Assembly: GCA_017591395.1 (NCBI GenBank)
Contig: WEDG01001090.1
Location: 310,001 to 374,000, forward strand
Source: Schistocephalus solidus
Lineage: Eukaryota > Platyhelminthes > Cestoda > Diphyllobothriidea > Diphyllobothriidae
DNA: 64,000 nt
Direction of reading: 5' to 3'
Below are positions 21,778 through 33,875 of the stretch, piece after piece. Made by a program: the position numbers and the translations under genes. The first letter of the stretch is position 1; the number at the start of each line of letters is the position of its first letter. The notes under the pieces were generated by a model. The model worked only from the letters and a program-made list of their open reading frames with translations, had not been told where the DNA came from and did not search any database.

Positions 21778-23199
21778 CACAGGCTGCCTTTTAATCTCAC
21801 ATGCGTTCCATGGACATTGACCCAAAATTTACCAAAGGCTGCATGCAGATAAACATTTGAAGCAAAATATAAGCCTCAAGAGGCATGGAGAAATAAGTGC
21901 CTGAGCTTACCGAAATTAACATTTGGCACGAAAAATAGTGGCGATCACATGCACAGGTCATTTCATGCTCAATGTGTGTCATATTTTGAAAAATAACCGG
22001 TCCTCAAACATTCCTACAGTCTGCCTATAGTCAAATGAAGTGGTTTCTTTCCTCTGATCCATCATCAGAATTCACAGTCATCGTATTTGGAAGATATCTC
22101 AATATTAAATGGCGATTATACCTGCACATTGCGGTATGTTGTTGCCATTACGTGTATGTGTATGTTCCCACAATGACAAGTAAATTCATCGTTGTTCTTT
22201 TGCAGAAACTATGGTCGTTGAATTAATTAAACAATAAAAACGATGTCATATAAGCAAAAAATGTATTTTAAAACATTATTTAAATGGTGTGCCATCGGAA
22301 AGGCCTGCTCTGTTATTGGTTTGCATGTGATAGTTACTGGAATTATTATCACAGACTTATTCTACCAGCGTTTCTTAGATTGCTATAAAATGCCATTTTG
22401 AATTTATATAAATATGAAATAAATTAATCTATTTTTGTAACAGGCAACTGTTCAAGAATGAATGCGGATATTTTGATCAGAAAGATAACGAAATTTTTTC
22501 TGACTTTTTAGTGATCTCCAATATCATTGCTTCATACTTTGTGGTCACCCAAAGGCCAATAGTAAGTTTACTTACTATAAAAGTGAATACCTCGTTCCAC
22601 ATCCAATAGGGACCCCACGTATCTAGTAATAGGTTTGGGTTGTAATGCAGGTCCTGGCGAAGTTTTTTCTTAAAACGTCTTGGGCGTAGTTTGTTAAATA
22701 TCCGGGAAGCTTTGTATATAAACGTCGTTATTATGATAAGTGACAAATTGAATATACACTGCATTGCATTGCACACGTTAACATGCCGAAAATATTTTAC
22801 ATAGTGAACAAATGAACACGTATGCGTCAGCTCGTATACAAATGTGTAAATCCATAACTATAACGTGAAGCGATGCATAACATAATATCACCTTGCCAGA
22901 AGGACCTACAGTGCGAATGAAGCCCAGGACAAAACCATCAAACTGAAATACCAATCACGAAACAACTGTCCTTCAAAAGAAGGCAAAGTTGTGATTTTAT
23001 AAATGAAAAGAAACATATTTTTAAAAAAGGATATATACTAGACATTACACAGTCAAGGCTACAAGTCATAATATAGGAAAAACGGAGGTGCAACAAAATA
23101 AAAAAAATAGCAGAAAACAGTGCAAGGATGTCTTCTATGACCTCCAGAACAGGATACAGATGGCTTTGTGCTAACTTCCAAGGAAATTATCTTAAGGAT
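21778..23199. other. AT-rich intronic or intergenic DNA, no confident gene
   Basis: A 52-codon frame at 22243-22401 encodes one hydrophobic segment (VIGLHVIVTGIIITDLF), but it has no splice border or homologous exon. A minus-strand frame at 22776-22477 ends before a gtaagt. Neither is strong enough to call. Confidence 0.35.
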
Positions 23200-23460
23200 T
23201 AAAGTGTGTTAGAGTTAAGTTTTATTTTGAGGTTAAGGTTAGATTTGGGGTAAGGGCCACGATCTGGCTAAGGGTTAGGGTTATTATCGTGATAATTGTA
23301 GAGTTCAGGTATAGAGTCGGGCTTGTTTTAAGATAAAGGTCATCATATATCTTTATGTTAGGGTATGTGTAAGCGTTAGGACACGGTTATATTTACCCTT
23401 CCTGAAACTCACCATAAGGCCAAATATTTTGAGCGTTCGGAGCGGTTCCTAATCCCGTGT
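23200..23460 (+). repeat. GGTTAG-like degenerate tract
   Basis: Irregular runs of gttaggg, ggttag and aaggttag. A complementary tract (ccctaac, cataaccc) occurs at 45360-45540. It is not a perfect telomere array. Confidence 0.45.
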
Positions 23461-23909
23461 CCTGTTTGGGTTGCCATACAAGGCATCTTTACCAAAATAG
23501 ATGCTAAAGTAAGTTGCTTATTATATTTCTCTTTGATTGAAATACTTTCTTTTTCCAGTTTAATTCACTGAAGAAGGTAGGCAAAAGCCTTTGGACACTC
23601 AAGAGTTCTTGTCCATGCGACTGTGTCTATTTATACCCTATTTTAGATAGTCTGTCAGGCAGAAAACTAGCAAAATTTACGTGGCGGATTTGTCTCGATG
23701 CTTAGCGAACACAATGGAATTATTCAAATCTGTCAAAATGCTCTACTAATTAATTTTGCCTTGTAGTCATCTGGTGGATTCTAGATTGATTGCTTAGGAA
23801 ATCCTGCTTGGGCAATCAGCTTGCTGTATCAGAATTGGTGGATTCCATACGTTGCAGTAGGCTAGGTGGGTAACTTGACCCAAGTGTGATTAAACGCACG
23901 GCTCCCGGT

Positions 23910-24000
23910 GGGGCCTCGTAGCTAAGTTGGCTAGAGCGTTGGCTGTACTCAAGCCTTCCCCTTGCTGGCTTGGGTTCGAATCCCACCGTACCGCCGAGTT
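23910..24000 (+). mobile_element. tRNA-like SINE head
   Basis: Box A-like GTAGCTAAGTTGGCTAGAGC and box B-like GGGTTCGAATCCC with a perfect T-arm. The acceptor stem does not close convincingly and the anticodon arm is only four pairs with a long variable region. I read it as a tRNA-derived SINE head rather than a working tRNA. Confidence 0.5.
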
Positions 24001-24277
24001 TTTCACAAGTGGGTGTAAGGAATTATTTATTTATTTTGGTACTGTTTTCATAAAAAATTGAGACGCTTAAGGTAAATGTTGAGGTTTTCTGGTGGCCATG
24101 TAGGTTCCGATGCTTCTGATTGATTCTTAAAACGGTATTTTTTATATGTATTTTGGTAACTGGTGTAAAGCTTAACAAGAAAGACGCACGCTAAGTGAAT
24201 TAATACAACAGAAGCTTTTTCTGGTATAATAATATCCGTTTTTAAAATTTAAAAAAATTGTTAATTGGGATTGGGCG

Positions 24278-24380
24278 CATACTGAGCTATCAGGTTTACG
24301 AAGCATGCAATCTCCATGTGGATGGCAAAGCTAAGGAACATTCGATCGATTATTGGACCAACGTCAGTGAAAAGATTAAA
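24278..24380 (+). CDS. Weak candidate exon for the second extracellular loop
   Basis: Within an 80-codon open frame, an AG at about 24301 leaves two bases before TGC (phase 1), and a donor-like cgg|gttaat near 24398 ends in phase 0. This would join the 14699 exon to the 25146 exon and supply a polar loop (HSIDYWTNVSEKIKTVLF). Both splice sites are poor, so this is only a placeholder for the missing exon. Confidence 0.15.
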
Positions 24381-24639
24381 ACTGTACTGTTTCGGGTTAA
24401 TTCTGCCTTCTTTCAGTCCATTATAATCCGGAACCCGCTAGGATCAGGAACACAAAAATGTGATCGTACACGGCACAGATGGTCTATAGATGGGGTCTAG
24501 CAGATGAGTCGTTAGCAATTCATCGAACCGAACCTCATTAGTACCTCCCCACCTGTTTTGAGCTGTCACTACAGATCAGCAACCGCAGTCCAACTCGGGT
24601 TTAAAACTCCTGATCATCGTACGCGCGAATTGCCGGGCT

Positions 24640-24705
24640 TGGGAATGGCTAGCTGATGACGGCCGATAAGGCGGAAATGCTCATTTCCTTTTCCGGTGAT
24701 CTTAT
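24640..24705 (+). mobile_element. SINE core fragment
   Basis: The string ggctagctgatgacggccgat, then aaggcggaaatgctcatttcc, is a degraded version of the SINE core at 16385-16440. Confidence 0.45.
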
Positions 24706-25145
24706 GGGCACTTTTACCACATGTAACTACATGTGCTTAATGCAACCGACTGTTGCACTCAAATGATTAGTAATTGGAAGTTAATAAATTGTACTGATTC
24801 CAGTAGCATAACACAGAAACCTGTTTAAGATCGGCCACTCCCCACAAACATCATTTAGTTTTCTGGGTCAAAATAAGTTATTCCTGCTTCCTACTGAATT
24901 GTTTGACGTTTACGAAAGCTTTCAGCTTAATAAAAAATAAAATTAGATAATAATTTTTTTAAGATAGAAAGATGGTGTTTGTTTATAAAACAGTTATTCA
25001 TTTAAACTGTCAGGCTGAGCTGAGCTCCTTAAACCATTTTTCTTTGTTTGAACTGGCAAAACTCCTTTGACAGATAAACTCACTCATTAATTTTGACATC
25101 AATCCTTCGACCGCAATAATAATTTATTTTCCTTCTATCTGACAG
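24706..25145. other. Intronic, no feature seen
   Basis: AT-rich, with a pyrimidine tract before the acceptor at 25145. Confidence 0.4.
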
Positions 25146-25394
25146 GATGCTGTTCTTGCCTATTCATTCTACGCACTGTGTATAGCAGATGGCCTGTGTA
25201 TCGTGATAGTTGTAATGCTCAGTGCAATGCTATGTTGCCCGCAGCAATCCATTTATCCCAATGATGCCAGCACTAAACACAATACGCGAGGTGGCACTGA
25301 GGAAGCATCCATCTACAGAAATCTTAACAGTTATACATTTAACTGTATTCGCCTCGAAACCATGACCTACCTCTTTGTTACACTTTGCTTTTGA
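25146..25394 (+). CDS. Candidate last exon: transmembrane segment 4 and cytoplasmic tail
   Basis: The acceptor ttccttctatctgacag| is strong. The frame reads YSFYALCIADGLCIVIVVML followed by SAMLCC, a clear membrane span ending in a cysteine pair (a palmitoylation-type site), then about 50 polar residues (NDASTKHNTRGG, EEASIYRNL) to a TGA at 25392-25394. A final span plus short tail is the expected end of a claudin/PMP22-like protein begun at 13388. The exon starts in phase 0, whereas the exon at 14699 ends in phase 1, so at least one exon between them is not firmly identified. AATAAA near 26026 could serve polyadenylation. Confidence 0.45.
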   Translation, partial: DAVLAYSFYALCIADGLCIVIVVMLSAMLCCPQQSIYPNDASTKHNTRGGTEEASIYRNLNSYTFNCIRLETMTYLFVTLCF

Positions 25395-26744
25395 CCCTTC
25401 AAACACAATGACTGCTTCAATACTCAAAAGAATGCCTTACAACCTACCCCAATGACCGTTGACAGAAGGATTCTTCGAGTCCTCTGTTAATTGGCTATTC
25501 TAAATTCGTCTTTTCTGTTTCTTTTATAAAATACTCCTCTTTAGCCTCTTTAGGTTCTTCGTGTGTTTATTTCCATGAATGCACACTAGTTGTTAAAACT
25601 TTGGAGCATTCTGTTGGTGTATTAACTGACACGAGCATTGTAATTATATTTTAGATCATGTAGGTTTGCCCTCTCCCGTGAACTCCTGTTTGAAGGCACC
25701 CTGGCAGTCGCATGTAACCGCGCTTTAGCCCAACTGCGAAAGTGAAACTAAGTCTGATAGGGAGACTGAAAAATACGTCATCGAACAAGAATTTCTTGAG
25801 AGTGAGTAAATGAAAATGCCGTTTGCAATAGTGCCCGACTGGTTGTGTGGCCTTCTGACGCAAAACTTAGAAGTGGAGTTCAAATTGCTAGGGTGATACA
25901 GTGCGGTCACCATTAGGAATGGCAACAGATATAAACGAAAGCCGTCTATTGAAAACCTTGGCCTAATTTTCGTTGCCATTTCTTCTAAGGCGTTAGATAT
26001 GGTTCTTCTGAAACACATCCGTTGTAAATAAAGCCTTGTCTATAAATAATCAGCGTGGATATCGATTCGGAATCGTTTTATTCGCACACTTTTGGAATGC
26101 CACTTTGTTTTCGGTGACCCAATTGTCTCTTTCGTGGAAATTATACTTGCATTTGAGGTCAGATATCTGCAGGGTAAACGAATCAGTACGTTAGGTGCAT
26201 AGTACAACAGAGAAGGGTACATCTCATTATCTTTTGGAACTCATGTACCTTCCATATGCTTGTATTAAAAGACACCTTCTACTGACGCTTACTTTCACAA
26301 AGCTAAAGTTTTAGTAGGTGCGCTCTGTATACATAATTTTCCGATTGAGGGTTATTCCAAGGAATAAATTCAAACCGATTCGATGCATTTCTATAGCCTG
26401 ATTAACCGAAAACCCCATCAATTTGCAGGTTTCGAAACTGTGTGATTTTCAATAGGAAAAATAGCAGGGGAGACAGCGAGAATTTCAAAGAAGAGCGTTT
26501 TCTGGTCAAGCACGCGAAAGAGACATTTAAATCGTCTGCTTATGTTGAAGAAAGGAAACCTACTCACTGTAATTTTCAGCATTTTCTCAAAGCAGGCAGC
26601 GACTCTATTGTCGATGATGAATATCTAATCATATTTATCAGGAGTTTTGAGGTCAGCCCAGAGATCCAGACGCGAAAATTTTGAATCTGTGTCTTGTAAA
26701 TATATATAAAGATTTAGTTCAGTATCTGCCTTGCTGCGTAACAA
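25395..26744. other. Probable 3' UTR and intergenic DNA, no gene seen
   Basis: Short frames on both strands (for example 26018-25725 on minus, 26442-26684 on plus) show no domain. The right inverted-repeat arm begins at about 26745. Confidence 0.4.
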
Positions 26745-27250
26745 TAGGACTTCGTAGCATCGTAATCATCTTAATCTGATTTATGGAGTAGGTGAAGAAC
26801 GCAATACAATAGTTTTTCGTATCACGGTCTGCTCGGAAATGGCAGGAGAGTTCGATAAAAGACAGAAAAGTGCGCTGACAGTAAAATGCATCAAATCGTT
26901 TTTCGGAATACTAGAAACCACCCCTCGCATCAGTTCTACTCTTAGGAAAGTCACAGACGCTGCGACATAAGAACGCATTGTGATTGGATTTGGAGTTTGC
27001 AGATATACTTACAAGTTCCCGAATGGTTGTTCATAAATTTGAGAGGCAAAAGTAGAAGGGACAGCAAAAATCGCCATACTTATACCCTCGCATTTTCTGT
27101 TCGACTGGTGGAAATCTGTGTGATAATAGGGTAAAATAGCTTGCAGTTGTTGTGACAGGACTCCTGCCGATGAGGTGGTTGCTTTTGTACCAAACAAAGC
27201 GAAGTTTACTACGTAAAGGGATTCCGCAATGCCGCTAGTTGTGTCCACAG
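26745..27250 (-). mobile_element. PLE-derived fragment, mirror of 11340-11680
   Basis: On minus this matches 11395-11680 on plus, for example ggtggttt(c/t)..gtat(c/t)c and cactgtcagcgc. It precedes LINE-Y exactly as on the left arm. Frames such as FLRVELMRGVVSSIPKNDLM are legible but broken. Confidence 0.55.
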
Positions 27251-27269
27251 GCTGATTGTTGTTTCTCTG

Positions 27270-29465
27270 TCCCCTGTTCAGACTACTTGACCCCTACTAC
27301 GTAAAAGGTTTCCACAATGCGGATATAGAGGCACAGTTCAATAATCGCTGGAAACGGGATTTTCCATAGTGCCCAGGTCTAGATCCTTTATTTGCGTGTG
27401 ACCGGGCATGAGTGGTGCTCCTTGAAAGAAGCACCATGCAGGAGTTACAGCTCTTTCCACGAGCACTGCACACGTGGGTGTTTATGGCATCGAAGTGTTA
27501 ACGGCTGCACTTCAAACCCTGCCTAGCTCATCGGCCACACGCCGATAACCGAATGGTTTACGACTTAAATCAAATAAGGTTATTTGGTATGTGACACCAC
27601 ACGCGATATTCTCCTCTCGCTTCAACGACCCAACTACTCTTCCCTTAATCATAAAATTTGTATGCATTCGCTGATAGTGATATCGTTAGCGGCTAAAGCA
27701 AAATCGGGTGGTAGTGATCCAAAGTGGAATTTCGAAAATACATGTTTGGACTAAGCAGGCCCATCCATATGAGGTAGCCCTGCTTATATCCCCAGAGGAA
27801 TCGGCCACCTTAGTGTCTAACCAAATGGTGCTGACTCACGCAGTCTGAAAGCCGACGCAGAAAATGGTCGAAGCACTGCAAAACACACACATTTCGTCCA
27901 AATTCCTGTCCCTCTTACCAATCTCCTCGAATGATATTGCTCATCAAAAGTCAATATGAACCTTGAAGGGACAACCGAACCATCGGTATTATCTTCACTA
28001 CTCGTCAGCTTCACAATAACTGTGATGAAACAAAGATTATGTACGGAGTTAATTTTTCTAGATAAGGCAAAGTCCTTCAATACGGTAAACCACGATGGAC
28101 TCCACAAAAGAAGGCTGAAAGTTGGCCGCCCGACTAAATAATGGTGCGCATCGTGGATAAGAGGACGGCCTTGGAGGCATCCAGAGTACTAAGTTGGTTT
28201 GTGAATCTACCCCCATACTCTTCTCTCTCCTATTGCCCGTTAAAGGGATGAAAGTTTAACGTGAGTATTGGGCAGAAAATCACCATAACATACCAATCTG
28301 AACGACGTCAGCATAGTACCCAAACCACGAAGGTAACTATGTGAGTCCCCAAGATCGGTGCTCGCAATTTCTTGTTTGGGGATGATTGCGAGCTGAGCAC
28401 CAGTTTAGACAACATATGCAGTGGAGCCCTGACCTCTACGCCTTCGGTTGCACACATTCTGGCCTAATCAGTAACAGGGTGAAAATAGTGAACATAAATC
28501 AGTCACTGCAATCCGATTAACAAAATAGGCATATAACTAACTTTAATGAGGCTTGCCTCGCACATTTGGTTATATTCACGTCCCTGGGAATAACATTTCA
28601 AAAATATCAAGATTGATCAGCTACAGCATCCCGTGTTCAACCACTGCGGTCTCAACTTGGACAGGAAACAGAAGACGCATATCAATGCTCTGCTGAATAC
28701 TCTCATGGCAGAGGCCAGGGCAGTCTACTAAATTCAGGTTAATGTGCTAAGTAATGTCTATCTCAGCTGCCTCTAGAAAAGTATCAAATTGAAGTAACAA
28801 GAAAGGATTCCCGTCGCCAAAAATTTTAAACAGAACCGGTATTTTCAGCAGCTAGGCCAAGTTGAAACACTTAAAGCTGTAATGGAACAGCTTCATCACA
28901 AGGATGGACGACGAAAGCCTGTCTTATTATTCATCTCATTAAAATGTCAATGCAGTACTAGAATAGTATCCTGTGCACTGTGGAAAAAGCGTTACTACAC
29001 GGAAATCCTGGAGATAGCAGGTGTTTGTAAATAACAAGGATAAAGTGAGTGGCCTAGCACACTACCATAAGAAACGGATCAGTAATTCAGGAAGGCGATC
29101 GTAAAACAAAGATACAAGCACAAAATCAGCCGAAGCATAGTCACATCACAGATCACCAAATTATATCCAGGACATGCATTGAACCTCTCACAACTTTTCG
29201 GATTGAACTTCAGTAGAGAGCATAAAACTGAAAACTGACGAATGAAAGAGTGACTACCGAAAATGACTTCCAGGAAGTCAAAATTTCCCTTTTCATCGAT
29301 CCAACATACTGTCAGTTTTGGCTTGCTGTGCCCGAACATCATTCATTCAATCGCAACGAGAAGAGTTTTCGGACGTCAAGGACGAGTGCGACAGTCCCTA
29401 CCTCAATCCCTTTACCATCACCACCATATGTGTGGACAGTGTTTTCGCGGAAGCCAATTGACTTA
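27270..29465 (+). pseudogene. LINE-Y copy 2: degenerate RTE-like RT
   Basis: This is the mirror of 9935-11120, with about 1 kb more sequence. Broken pieces on + resemble the LINE-X-type RT: a GTTEPSV..IIFTTRQLH-like block near 27960, SFNTVNHDGL near 28075-28105 and a GDDCELST block near 28380 that corresponds to FADDCALNT. A thumb-like region follows to about 28940. Several stops and frameshifts make it inert. The left copy appears deleted for most of the 28130-29220 part. Confidence 0.6.
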
Positions 29466-30004
29466 ATATTCTAATACCTTCAACTAAATGTTTTGACCGT
29501 TTATTCCATGCTGGACACCCTCCACAATTGACAATGTTATAAGAGCATTAAGCGGCCACCCCATTCTCTCATCATCAAAAAGATAAGATCATCGAGCTAA
29601 ATTAGCCTACGAAATTTCATATAGTACCTCTATTAGATTTGATGATCATCTTTGGTCAACTTTCCCATCCTGAAGTTTATTCAAGTACAAAAACCTGATT
29701 AGGCCTCGCATAGAACATAGGATTACTTTCGAATACACCATTCTTTTAAAAGGATTAGTGAGCAATTGCAACCTGACGACCTGTGGCCTGCTCGTCCTTC
29801 TCTGCACCAACATTGTTTAAACGCTGACAGTGTGATTTTGGGCGATCGTTTGATTCAGTCCTGTATGAAGGATGCATCGAAAACCAAATGTTCGTTACGT
29901 TTTACTAGAAAAGACATACGTCCCAGTGCGCACTGTGAGTTCTTCAAACTCCTGCAGCCCACTCAATTGGCATGAATGTAGCTTGCTTTCAATCAGGACA
30001 TAGT
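29466..30004. other. No gene seen
   Basis: This stretch, together with the repeat at 30005, separates LINE-Y from LINE-X on the right arm. It has no counterpart on the left arm. Confidence 0.45.
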
Positions 30005-30640
30005 CTTCACACCACCAGTTCGACCGCTGATTTCAACCACGTCCATCTTATGCAGTGCAGGGACGGTGACGCAAGCTTGATTATGGTGAGGATAGACTTG
30101 CGTAGAATCTACCTCACTCTCTTTTCCTCTCCCCCCACCTGGACACGGTGCCAAGACAGAGTAAAGAAAACTGGACATGCGACAGGGTGCATGCCCATGC
30201 ACTGTGGTCGAAGACCAAACAAGAACACAATAAAAGAAGAGAAGGGTGGCTCCTATGCCAACTGAGTGCGAATGCCATAAAGGGCACATTAAGAACAGGT
30301 CATTTGCAGCCTGACTCTCAGTCCTACAGTCGTCTATTGTGCACAAGCGAACACATAGGGCTGACCTCGATGTCTGAGTTATCTCGTCAGTTGGCAACCA
30401 TCCAACCCACGGCTTTTAGCGCACCGATTATTTTCAAGTGCGTCAGATTTTTATAGTGAGGAAAATGCGCTGAGCGTCAACCTCACTGTCTCCTCCCCCA
30501 CCCCCAATCAGACCACTATCTGAGTGGGTTGGTTGTCTGATGCGGAGGTGGGTGCAGCTGCTAGTGACGTCGTCTACACGTTCTACGTACAAGACCCGCC
30601 CCCTAAACACAAGCAGCAAGATTTCACACAGCAGGCAGTT
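30005..30640 (+). repeat. Dispersed repeat R600, copy 1
   Basis: Similar along its length to 38085-38650. Shared landmarks in order are gtccat.ttatg, gggacggtga, agacttgcg, cacggtgccaa, cagcctgactctcagtcc, gggctgacc, gttatc.cgtca.ttggcaa, ttttagcgcac, gtgaggaaaatgcgctga and cagaccactatctga. I see no protein. It is probably a non-autonomous element. Confidence 0.65.
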
Positions 30641-30999
30641 GAACGGCTCCCATTTCATATGCATGAGATAGCCAGAGGTCACGTTAAGGAGTTATCGCAG
30701 CCTGCCTCTCAGACCACCAGTCAGCCACTCCACACAACACACATTGGACTGACTGTGATTTCTGAGTGTAATTGTCAGTTGGCAACATTCCAACCCATGG
30801 GGATTATTTCCTGTGATATTATCAAGCTCAGATCATACATGCAACAGAAGAGTCACATGGAGAAACAGCCGGGCATCATACTTGCCTCTCAATCTGCTAT
30901 GCAGACTGAGAACATGTTTATTTGTGGTGTTGCGTGTGATCATGTGTGGTTAAGAGGCTGATGGGGAGAGCTGTAGTGTTTTTGTATAGCCAGTGATGT

Positions 31000-32054
31000 T
31001 CTAACGCAGGTTTTCATGGAAACGCATGTGATCTAATAGGCCCATGATGTGTGTGAATGTGCGTGGGGAGTGCGGAAAGTTGACTCGAGTGTGGTGGTGC
31101 TCCAGGCACTGGTTCGCCAGTCTCTGTGCGATGGATTCGCAAGTGACCGACTAGGCTGATGCGTGATGTGCATATGTGGTGAAAATGAGGACAAGATAGG
31201 TTTGAAAGTGCTGCATTTGCGGTGACCCGGCTGCTGGTACTGATATTCTAGCTCATGGGAGGTCTACGGGAATTATTGATGCGTGCTCAAGATTTGCTGA
31301 CATCGCGGTGGATTCCGCTTTCGTGGATGCTTATCAGGCCCTTGCGGTGAGTGAATGCCTGAGATCAGTTAGGGCATTGGAGGCGGTGGTCTGTGCTGTA
31401 TGTTTGTGCTCAAGGCACTAGTTTGCCAGTCTCTGTGCGATGTATTCGCAAGTGACCGACTAGGCTGATGCGTGAGTTGAATATGCGATCGCAATAAGGA
31501 CAGGTTAGTATCGAATTCCCATGGCTGGTACTCCGGGTGGTGTTAGTGTTCGTGGTAGATGTAGAGGTAGCAGGTGGCAGATAGTCGAAGGTGGCTACTG
31601 AGGTGACAGGAGTGGGAAAAGTGGTGTTTGTTGCCATTATCGGCACAGGGTGTGGAGGAGGGAGGATGGTGTCAGTCATTTTGGATGGCGGGGCATCGAT
31701 GAAGTGGTTACCAACGAGTGGGCTGGTCATCGTCATGGGATTTGAGGCAGGTGTGGCAGCAGTTAATGTTGTGGGATTGGGTTTGCATTGCGTTCGAAGA
31801 TGTTCGAACACGCCGATTCGTTCGCAGAATTTGCCTTGATAGGGTGTGCACGTTGGCAGGTCTAGGGCATTGGCAATGTTGATCCGGGGTGCTTGTGACT
31901 TGCATGCCACCCTATTGTCTTTAGCAGCGGTGATCCGGTTGGCCTCATAGATTGCTGCACCAGTTTTAGTGGATCTTTTCCATGCCAGTTTATCCTGGTC
32001 GAGGTCCCCCCAGGTCAGCAGGTTGGTTTGCAGTGGCTTCAGAGATTTCTGCAA
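31000..32054 (-). pseudogene. LINE-X copy 2 connector and C2H2 zinc-finger array
   Basis: On minus the connector WKRSTKTGAAIYEANRITAA leads to a Thr/Pro-rich stretch and then CPYCDRIF followed by ISLVGHLRIH, a C2H2 finger (about 31502-31413). Further down lie a CPN.SQAFTHRKGL remnant and a second ISLVGHLRIH. The latter lies in a duplicated block: 31110-31170 and 31405-31470 are near-identical, about 295 bp apart. This indicates a finger array expanded by tandem duplication. Confidence 0.65.
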
Positions 32055-32222
32055 AGTGTCCTTAGAGCGTCGTTTTGACCTCCCTGTAAGCGAGCACCCG
32101 TAGTGACATCTCCGTAGAAAAGTCGTTTGGGTAGTCGCTCGTCATCCATCCTCACCAGTTGGCCGTTCCATCGCAGTTGCACTTCCTTCAGCATGCCGTG
32201 GATGCTGAGGATTCTGGTCCGC

Positions 32223-33532
32223 TCATAGAATTCCGGGTCCGGGATCCTGTTTTGCCATCTCAGCTTCAGTAGTCTTCAGAGGCAGCTGAGATGGAAGTGA
32301 TTCAGCTTCCTGGCTTCTTTCGAGTAGATGGTCCAGGTCACGTCTCCGTAAAGGAGTGTCGTCAAGGCGACGGCCTTGTACATCTTCAGTTTGGTGTTCA
32401 GGTGAAACCTTGGCGATACCACACGGAAGCCTGCAGTCAACCGAAGGGCTGACTAGATTTGGAGATCCGTTGTGCAACCTCATCATTGATTATCAAAGCG
32501 AAGGTTTCCAAATTTTTGAGTTGAGCACCGTTTGCATTGATTCCAGGAGCATTGTATTCCGCGCTGGGTGGCGGCTGGTGCATGACAACCTTTTTAGCTG
32601 TATTGATTGTTAATTCAAAATTGGCGCAGCCTGCGGCGAAGAGGTCTATTGTCCTTTGCATGTCCTCCTCCGTCACGGTGTTAAGGGCGCAATCGGCCGT
32701 GAAGAGCAAGTCATGGACTGTAGCCATAGGCACACGCGTTGAAGTCTGCATACGCCGACTGTTGAGGTGTTCGTCAGTTCTGTAGGCGATGTGGATCCCA
32801 GTCTGCTCATCACGGTAGGCATCCATCAGCATTGCAGAGAACATGAGACTGCACAGGGTGGGGGGGGGCAATGCGCAGCCCTGCTTCACTCCGTTGGGCA
32901 CTGCGAATGTTTCGGATACCGTCCCGTTGTCAGTGACGCGCGCCGTCATCCCGTAATGAACCTGACACACCATGAGCCAGAACCGCTCAGGACAGCCGAA
33001 TTTCTGCATGAATTTCCACAGTCCATCGTGATTCACCGTGTCAAAAACTTTCGTCAGATCCACGAACGTAGTGTAAAGCTGAGTTCGCATCTCCTAACAA
33101 TTCTATTGTAGCTGGCGGGTGGCAAAGATCATGTCGATTGTTCCGCAGTGTCGGCAGAAGCCAGATTGACTTTCCCGGAGTAGGCTCTACTCTAGGGGAG
33201 CCGTTCAGACGATTGAGATGGATATGGGGGAAGATCTTCCCGGCGATGTTGAACAACGAGATGCCTCTGTGTTTATCACAGAGTTGCCGGATCCCCTTTC
33301 GCTTGTAGAGATGGACGATGGTCGATTCTTTGAAATCCTGAGGAACTTGTCCTTGGTGCCACATCTCCTGGAAGAGTGTTGTGAGTTCTGTTATCAGCCG
33401 GGGTTCACCGTGCTTGTAGACTTCCGGTTGGATTGCGTCGGATCCCGGTGCTTTACCGCTGGAAAGCTGCTCTACATCCCGGATGGTTTTTGGTAGGGAA
33501 GGCGGCAGTTCCAGGTCATTGTTCGTGTCCAC
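32223..33532 (-). pseudogene. LINE-X copy 2 reverse transcriptase
   Basis: On minus: DAIQPEVYKHGEPRLITEL and IVHLYKRKGIRQLCDKHRGI (33532-33041), then FVDLTKVFDTVNHDGLWKFM, VPNGVKQGCALPP and LLFTADCALNTVTEE (33090-32437), then thumb pieces to 32223. The catalytic box reads FTAD where copy 1 has IADD, so the first catalytic Asp is lost. Frames break near 33090. Confidence 0.8.
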
Positions 33533-33875
33533 TTGAGGGAGCCGTTCAATGGCAGCATTGGAGATGGCTAATGAGCAATTGAGGACACTTCTGAAATGCT
33601 CGGCCCAGCGCTTCAGAATTTACGTTTTCTCCGTCACAAGTTTCGTGGCTTTAGAGTTGAGCATCCTACGTTTCCCTTGATGAAGGGGCCGTAGATGGCC
33701 TTGATTTCATTAAAGACGTTTTTTATTTCATTAAGTGCCACATACCCTTGAATTTCCTCAGCCTTTCGGACCATCCAGGCGTCCTGCATCTCACGCAGCC
33801 GTTGTTGTAGAAGGCAACGGCAGATAAAGAAGGCTTATTTGGTGACTTCAGTCCGAAGGTCCATGCAGGCTTTGT

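Noticed and set aside
22243..22401. 52-codon frame with one hydrophobic segment, considered as a transmembrane exon of the 13-25 kb gene
   Set aside because: An in-frame stop lies just upstream, there is no acceptor in the frame, and no donor before its stop.
23910..24000. Functional tRNA gene
   Set aside because: The T-arm and D-arm are tRNA-like, but the acceptor stem does not pair well and the anticodon stem is short. A SINE head fits better.
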